From Pseudomonas uvaldensis (GTDB taxonomy: Bacteria; Pseudomonadota; Gammaproteobacteria; Pseudomonadales; Pseudomonadaceae), in NCBI RefSeq assembly GCF_021271205.1, contig NZ_JAIWKS010000004.1, positions 62,001-126,000 of the forward strand: a DNA stretch of 64,000 bases, given 5' to 3'. Shown here in pieces: positions 59,830-64,000 of this stretch; the first letter of the stretch is position 1; each line of letters opens with the position of its first letter. The notes below the pieces were generated by a model. The model was not told where the DNA came from. It searched no databases and worked only from the letters and a program-made list of their open reading frames with translations. Made by a program: the position numbers and the translations under genes.

Positions 59830-60450
59830 ATGCAAGAAATTTTCAGCATCAACTGGTTGCTTTGGCTATCGACCATGGTTCCGCTGACCTTGAGTGCAGG
59901 CCCTGGCAACTTGATGGTGGCGACGTCGGGTGCGCAAAGCGGTGTGCGTCGTTCGGTGCGGTTTATCGTTGGGCTCGACATTACTTACTTCCTGATCGCC
60001 GTGCTGGTCGGCTTAGGCCTTTATCACACGCTGATGAACAATCCGACGCTGGTATGGGCGCTGCAAGTGGTGGGCAGTTTCTACATCTTGTGGCTGGGTG
60101 TGCGCATGCTGCGTCGTCCATTGAAAGCGCCCACCGACAAGGCCATGCACCTGCAATTTCGGGACGGCATTGTTATACAACTGGGCAACGTGCAAGGGAT
60201 CGTGATGTTGCTGGTGATGTTTTCCACGTTCATGCCTTCCGGCGAGACCAGCAGCACCGTCGTGTTGATCCTCAGTGCGGCGTTGATTTCGCTGAACTTC
60301 TTCTCCCATGTCATCTGGGTGTCGATGGGTTCGACCGTGCAGAAACTGATCCAGTCCCGCCCCAAACTGCTGATGTTTCAGAACGCGGCGTTCGGCCTGA
60401 TGCTGATAGCGGTTGCCGTATGGATTTTCCTGCGCATCGGCCCGCTTTAA
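59830..60450 (+). CDS. LysE-family amino acid exporter
   Basis: A 206-residue inner-membrane protein with the LysE/RhtB opening (ending TLSAGPGNLMVATSGAQSGVRRSV, about residues 17-40) and five to six hydrophobic segments. Such carriers export amino acids or small amines. The start was taken as ATG 59830, with AGGAAG upstream; a GTG at 59812 is less likely. It lies ten bases before the oxidoreductase gene, so they share a transcript. The cargo is unknown; a non-proteinogenic amino acid made by genes at the right edge is an inference. Confidence 0.85.
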   Translation: MQEIFSINWLLWLSTMVPLTLSAGPGNLMVATSGAQSGVRRSVRFIVGLDITYFLIAVLVGLGLYHTLMNNPTLVWALQVVGSFYILWLGVRMLRRPLKAPTDKAMHLQFRDGIVIQLGNVQGIVMLLVMFSTFMPSGETSSTVVLILSAALISLNFFSHVIWVSMGSTVQKLIQSRPKLLMFQNAAFGLMLIAVAVWIFLRIGPL

Positions 60451-60460
60451 GGAGGCTCCC

Positions 60461-61447
60461 ATGACCCAGACCCACGGAATTGTCTTCGTCGCCCCCGGGG
60501 CACCCAACGTCATGGAATTGCGCAAATACCCGTTGCGTACCACCGGCCCTGAAGAAATCACTGTGGCCGTCGAAGCCGCCGGCGTGAACTTCATCGACCT
60601 GCACCGGCGCTCCGGCGCGCTGGACGATGGTTCAGCCTTCCCCAGGGGGTTGGGCATGGAAGGTGCTGGGCGTGTCGTCGAATGTGGATCGCAGGTGAAA
60701 AACCTGGCCATCGGCGATCGAGTGGCCTTCGTCGACAGCTCGACCGGCAGCTACGCCGATCACGCGGTCGTTCGCGCTTCGCGGGCGATACGCCTGCCCG
60801 ATGACGTACCGAGCGAAGTCGCGGCAGGCGTACTGTTCAAAGGGCTGACGGCCGAATACTTGACGCATCGCTGCGTGCCGCTGGCGCCTGGTGACTTTGT
60901 GGTATGGCACGCGGCGGCGGGCGGCGTGGGCAGCATTGCCACAAGCTGGTTGGTCGCTCGCGGTATGCGCGTGATAGGTCTCGCGTCGACCGAAGCCAAA
61001 CGCCGCCAGGCTCTGGAGGTAGGGTGCATAGCGGCTCTCGATGCCGAAGCGCCAGACACACTGGGGTCGATCCGTGAATTGACCGATGGCAAAGGTGCCC
61101 ATGTCGTGTTCGACTCTATCGGCAAAGATACCGTGGAGCTGTCATTGGCGAGTTTGCGTCCGTGCGGCCACCTCGTGCTGTTTGGCAATGCTTCGGGCGA
61201 CGTGACGGATTTCAACCTGTCCCGGCTCGGGCAAATGGGCTCGCTGCATGTGACGCGGCCGTCATTGAAGCACTACATCGGTGGCGACGCTGAATTGACT
61301 CACGCGGCCGCACGGGTGCTACAAGCAGTGTCCAGCGGTGCGATTCGTTTGCCGCCAATAGCGCATTTTCCCCTCGCGCTGGCTGCCCAAGCCCACTGCG
61401 TCATGCAATACCGCCAAACCCAGGGTTCATTGATCCTGGTGCCATGA
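60461..61447 (+). CDS. Zinc-independent quinone oxidoreductase (MDR family)
   Basis: A 328-residue medium-chain dehydrogenase/reductase of the QOR branch, which reduces quinones or enones with NADPH. The N-terminal GroES-like part has AAGVNFIDLHRRSG. The Rossmann part has the nucleotide motif HAAAGGVGSIATSWLVARG (about residues 148-166). The cysteine/histidine zinc ligands of alcohol dehydrogenases are absent. AAGGAGG precedes ATG 60461. It is cotranscribed with the LysE gene and converges on lysR. Confidence 0.87.
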   Translation: MTQTHGIVFVAPGAPNVMELRKYPLRTTGPEEITVAVEAAGVNFIDLHRRSGALDDGSAFPRGLGMEGAGRVVECGSQVKNLAIGDRVAFVDSSTGSYADHAVVRASRAIRLPDDVPSEVAAGVLFKGLTAEYLTHRCVPLAPGDFVVWHAAAGGVGSIATSWLVARGMRVIGLASTEAKRRQALEVGCIAALDAEAPDTLGSIRELTDGKGAHVVFDSIGKDTVELSLASLRPCGHLVLFGNASGDVTDFNLSRLGQMGSLHVTRPSLKHYIGGDAELTHAAARVLQAVSSGAIRLPPIAHFPLALAAQAHCVMQYRQTQGSLILVP

Positions 61448-61465
61448 CCCCGCGGTAAACGGCCG

Positions 61466-62347
61466 TCAGTGCATGCCGACCGCTTTGCTGTGAAACAGCT
61501 CCGTCAGATATTCCACCACTCGATCAACGCGGCTCACACCCTGGGTCGCCTGATTGCGCAGCAACCAGATTTCCGAGCGGCGAGCAGGGTGATTGGCCAG
61601 TACCTGGCACAGACCGGACTGGTGTCCGACATAGACGGGTAACGCGGCAATCCCCAGATTGGCTTCGACTGCCTTGAGCTGCGCATTCAGGTTTGAAACG
61701 CGCATCCACAGCTTCTGCTCTCCGGCCATTTCGCTCAACCATTGGGCGAGCGGCATGTACGACATTTCTTCGGTCCAGCCGATCAGGCTGTGGCGCTTGA
61801 GATCGGCGGGTTCGGCCGGCAGACCGTTGGCATCGGCATAAGCCTTGGAGCAGAAAAGCCCCTGCATCAGCGTCCCGACCCGGCGCATGGTGAAGTTACC
61901 GTTCTCCGGTCTGCGCAAGCGGATGATGATGTCGCTGTGGCTCTGCGTGAGTTTCGACGACACCGCCGAGTTGATGAAGTCAAAGCTGATCTCGGGGTAC
62001 TGATCATGGAATACCGCGAGTTGCGGAATGATCAAGTGCGTGCCCATCAGTTCAGGACAATCGATGCGCACCTGCCCCGCCATCCGATCACCCGGTTGCG
62101 ACATCTGCCGCTCGATCAGTTTGAAACGCTCCTCCGTTTCCAGTGCCAATGGCAGCAACGCTCTTCCCGCTTCAGTCAGGAAGTAACCGTTAGTCTTCTT
62201 CGAAAACAACACCGTACCGAGCGCTTCCTCAAGCGCCGCGATCTTGCGCGACACCGTCGAGGCCGAAACCTTGAGCGAGATTCCGGCCTCGGTCACGTTG
62301 TTCGATTTAGCGACGAAGATAAAAACCTTCAGATCATCCCAATCCAT
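61466..62347 (-). CDS. LysR-family transcriptional regulator
   Basis: A 293-residue regulator with an N-terminal winged helix-turn-helix (MDWDDLKVFIFVAKSNNVTE, then KVSASTVSRKIAALEEALG) and a LysR-type effector domain. It is divergent from the desaturase gene, with 110 bases between, the usual place for a LysR target. The stop is 18 bases past the oxidoreductase gene's stop. It probably controls the desaturase operon, and perhaps the oxidoreductase pair. Confidence 0.87.
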   Translation of the reverse strand: MDWDDLKVFIFVAKSNNVTEAGISLKVSASTVSRKIAALEEALGTVLFSKKTNGYFLTEAGRALLPLALETEERFKLIERQMSQPGDRMAGQVRIDCPELMGTHLIIPQLAVFHDQYPEISFDFINSAVSSKLTQSHSDIIIRLRRPENGNFTMRRVGTLMQGLFCSKAYADANGLPAEPADLKRHSLIGWTEEMSYMPLAQWLSEMAGEQKLWMRVSNLNAQLKAVEANLGIAALPVYVGHQSGLCQVLANHPARRSEIWLLRNQATQGVSRVDRVVEYLTELFHSKAVGMH

Positions 62348-62457
62348 GTCGATGACATACCCAAAAATGGAAAATCGATCCCCACCTATTTCTATTCGAA
62401 ATATTCAGAGGCCACGTTACAGTTTTTGCATGGAGCAAAACCCTAGAGGAAACATGG

Positions 62458-63594
62458 ATGATACGTAACTCAATGCGCGCCCTTCCAGGGTTCATGCAGC
62501 CGTTTCTGAGTTGGCTGACAGCCAAGCCTCTCCCTGAAGATCTCGATAAAGTCCGACCTCTGAAGCCGTTCCACCATATCGTCGTGTCGGCGGGATTGAT
62601 AGCCGGCGGCGCGCTGTTGGCCGGTATCGGTTATTCACAAGCCAGCATTGCGCTGTGGCTGCTGGGCTTTGTCCTGGCCACCGGTGGCATCAAGCAGATG
62701 CAAGTGATGATCTGCCACAACTGCGCCCATGACATGGTCTTCGAATCGCGCGAGATCAATATGGTCGTCGGCCGGATCATTTCCGGCGTCCTGATGCTCA
62801 AACCCTTCGATACCTACAAGAGCGAACATGCTCTGCACCACAGTTCGAAAACGCTGCTGACCGACGATGATGACACCCTCTCTTACCTGCAAAGTGTGGT
62901 GGGGTTAAAACCGTCCGACAGCACCACCACCATGTGGGCCAAACTGGTCTGGACCGCGCTGTCGCCACTGGCCGTGCTGCGTTCGTGCTGGAGCCGATTG
63001 AAAGGCACCGCCACGGCTGAAAACCACCGAGTCGCAGCATTGACGCTGGTCTTCTGGGCGGGCCTTGCACTGCTCTCGGCAGCCTTGGGCCATTTCGATC
63101 TGTTCATCGCGGCATGGGTGATCCCGATCTTCGCCGGCTACCACATCAGCACCACATTTCGCCTGGCGGCCGAGCATACCTGGCCCAGCGTGGACGTACT
63201 GGAACGGCGTGGCATCGACTTCATTTGCGAGAGCACCACCGGCGTCTTTATCGGCGAAGAACTGCGCATACCCGTAGGGGCCGGAACTGTTCGACGCTTC
63301 GCCCATATCAGCGTCTGGCTGATCAAGATGCTGGCGTTCCACTTGTTTGTCCGGGTGTTTGTGATGGTCGGCGATACACCGTGTCACGACTTTCATCATC
63401 GGCGCCCAAGATCCAAAGACTGGCCGAACTACATTACTGCCCGCGAACGCGACAGGATCGAAGGTTCCAAACCTTTTCCCACGAACTACACCGAGACCTG
63501 GGGCTACATCAACTCGGTGACTACCAACTTTCGCAACTTTCAGCGGGCGCTCCCGTACTACACAACCAGGACAGCCACTCAAAAGGGACTTTAA
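62458..63594 (+). CDS. Membrane fatty acid desaturase-like protein
   Basis: A 378-residue integral membrane protein of the fatty acid desaturase superfamily. Three His boxes bind the diiron centre: HNCAH at residues 87-91, HALHH at 124-128 and HDFHH at 310-314. Hydrophobic stretches at about 42-80 and 180-225 supply the membrane helices. The start is ATG 62458, with GAGGAAA seven bases before it. Family members act on acyl lipids, but several in natural product clusters act on small or carrier-bound molecules. Its coupling to a B12-binding subunit two bases downstream suggests the latter; the substrate is unknown. Confidence 0.85.
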   Translation: MIRNSMRALPGFMQPFLSWLTAKPLPEDLDKVRPLKPFHHIVVSAGLIAGGALLAGIGYSQASIALWLLGFVLATGGIKQMQVMICHNCAHDMVFESREINMVVGRIISGVLMLKPFDTYKSEHALHHSSKTLLTDDDDTLSYLQSVVGLKPSDSTTTMWAKLVWTALSPLAVLRSCWSRLKGTATAENHRVAALTLVFWAGLALLSAALGHFDLFIAAWVIPIFAGYHISTTFRLAAEHTWPSVDVLERRGIDFICESTTGVFIGEELRIPVGAGTVRRFAHISVWLIKMLAFHLFVRVFVMVGDTPCHDFHHRRPRSKDWPNYITARERDRIEGSKPFPTNYTETWGYINSVTTNFRNFQRALPYYTTRTATQKGL

Positions 63595-63596
63595 CG

Positions 63597-64000
63597 ATGA
63601 CGTTCAGCAAAACTGCTCTGCTCACCACCGTGCCTTCGGACTCCCATAGCTGGAACCTGGTGTTCATGGAGTTCCTGCTTACAGACATGGGCTACAACGT
63701 CGAGAATCTGGGGCCGAACACGCCCATGGATGAAGTGATTGCGCGGCTCAACCGCCACGCCAGCGCCATGGTTGTCGTCAGCACGGTCAATGGCCATGGT
63801 TACATCGAAGGCGCTGAACTGGCGCGGCGTATTCGTCGCGAAACCAAACACACCGACGGGGTGTATATCGGCGGCAAGATCTGCACCGAAAACGACCCGC
63901 AAACCATCGCCCGACATAGCGACACGCTGCGCGCCGCCGGTTTCGATGAGGTGTTCGACGACAGCGTGGCCAACAGCTTCGATGCCTTTCAGGAACTGGT
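63597..64000 (+). CDS. Cobalamin-binding subunit, glutamate mutase sigma-like (5' part)
   Basis: The first 134 codons of a gene that runs off the right edge. ATG 63597 is two bases after the desaturase stop, with AAGGGA upstream, so translation is coupled. The sequence matches the B12-binding sigma subunit (GlmS/MutS) of glutamate (methylaspartate) mutase: SDSH (residues 14-17), then VVVSTVNGHG (about 59-68), then VYIGGKI. The usual DxHxxG lower-ligand motif is present as DSHSWN: Asp15 and His17 are kept, but Gly is replaced by Asn20. The catalytic epsilon subunit should be encoded next if this is a mutase. It could also be a cobalamin-binding module of another enzyme. Confidence 0.85.
   Translation, partial: MTFSKTALLTTVPSDSHSWNLVFMEFLLTDMGYNVENLGPNTPMDEVIARLNRHASAMVVVSTVNGHGYIEGAELARRIRRETKHTDGVYIGGKICTENDPQTIARHSDTLRAAGFDEVFDDSVANSFDAFQEL

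Overview
This window is chromosome of a fluorescent-group Pseudomonas. The evidence is high GC, dense REP/REPIN elements of the 'GTGGGAGCaagcTTGCTCgCGAT' kind, and a gene content that is almost entirely Pseudomonas core: oprH-phoP-phoQ, pcpS, a two-ATP-cone nrdA, flgBCDE with cheR-cheV and flgA-flgM-flgN-flgZ, amrZ, rsmA(csrA)-lysC-alaS, and the complete aru/ast plus aot arginine cluster with its AraC-type ArgR. I assign the genus with confidence; the species group is inference.

Layout. Bases 1-3.3 kb: start of ttcA (runs off the left edge), a Yip1 membrane protein, sprT, and a family III CoA-transferase/racemase. 3.3-13 kb: dctA behind a sigma-54 promoter, a divergent AraC regulator with two matching dyads, oprH-phoPQ behind a tandem array of PhoP-type half-sites, a secreted dienelactone hydrolase, pcpS, and a second OmpR-type two-component pair. 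13-16.6 kb: nrdA with a long structured leader and DnaA boxes. 16.9-24.7 kb: flagellar hook/rod genes and chemotaxis genes with recognisable sigma-54 and sigma-28 promoters. 24.8-30 kb: an MFS carrier, a glutamine-synthetase-like ligase, and a soluble histidine kinase with a TPR response regulator. 30.4-34.5 kb: four tRNAs, amrZ, mgtE, a small exported protein and csrA. 34.7-40.8 kb: lysC, alaS, ltaE, and an FMN riboswitch in front of a RibH2-type lumazine synthase. 40.9-53.3 kb: arginine succinyltransferase pathway (E, small His-rich protein, B, D, G, F, C), argR and the aotJQMP transporter. 54-58.6 kb: acs, two small exported proteins, and nrdB. 58.8 kb to the end: an accessory-looking stretch with a frameshifted HNH nuclease gene, a LysE exporter, a quinone oxidoreductase, a LysR regulator and, divergently, a membrane desaturase followed by a cobalamin-binding mutase-type subunit that runs off the right edge.

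How the parts work together. The arginine block is a complete uptake-and-degradation unit whose two main promoters carry matches to the published ArgR half-site. Mg2+ adaptation is represented twice: the oprH-phoPQ promoter and, unexpectedly, a matching pair of half-sites in front of mgtE. The two subunits of class Ia ribonucleotide reductase, normally neighbours in Pseudomonas, lie 41 kb apart here with the flagellar-to-acs block between them, which points to a chromosomal rearrangement.

The least explained part is the right end: desaturase plus B12-binding subunit looks like the beginning of a small amino-acid-type natural product cluster, with LysR, LysE and the oxidoreductase as candidate regulator, exporter and tailoring enzyme. 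That reading is inference and depends on sequence beyond the window.
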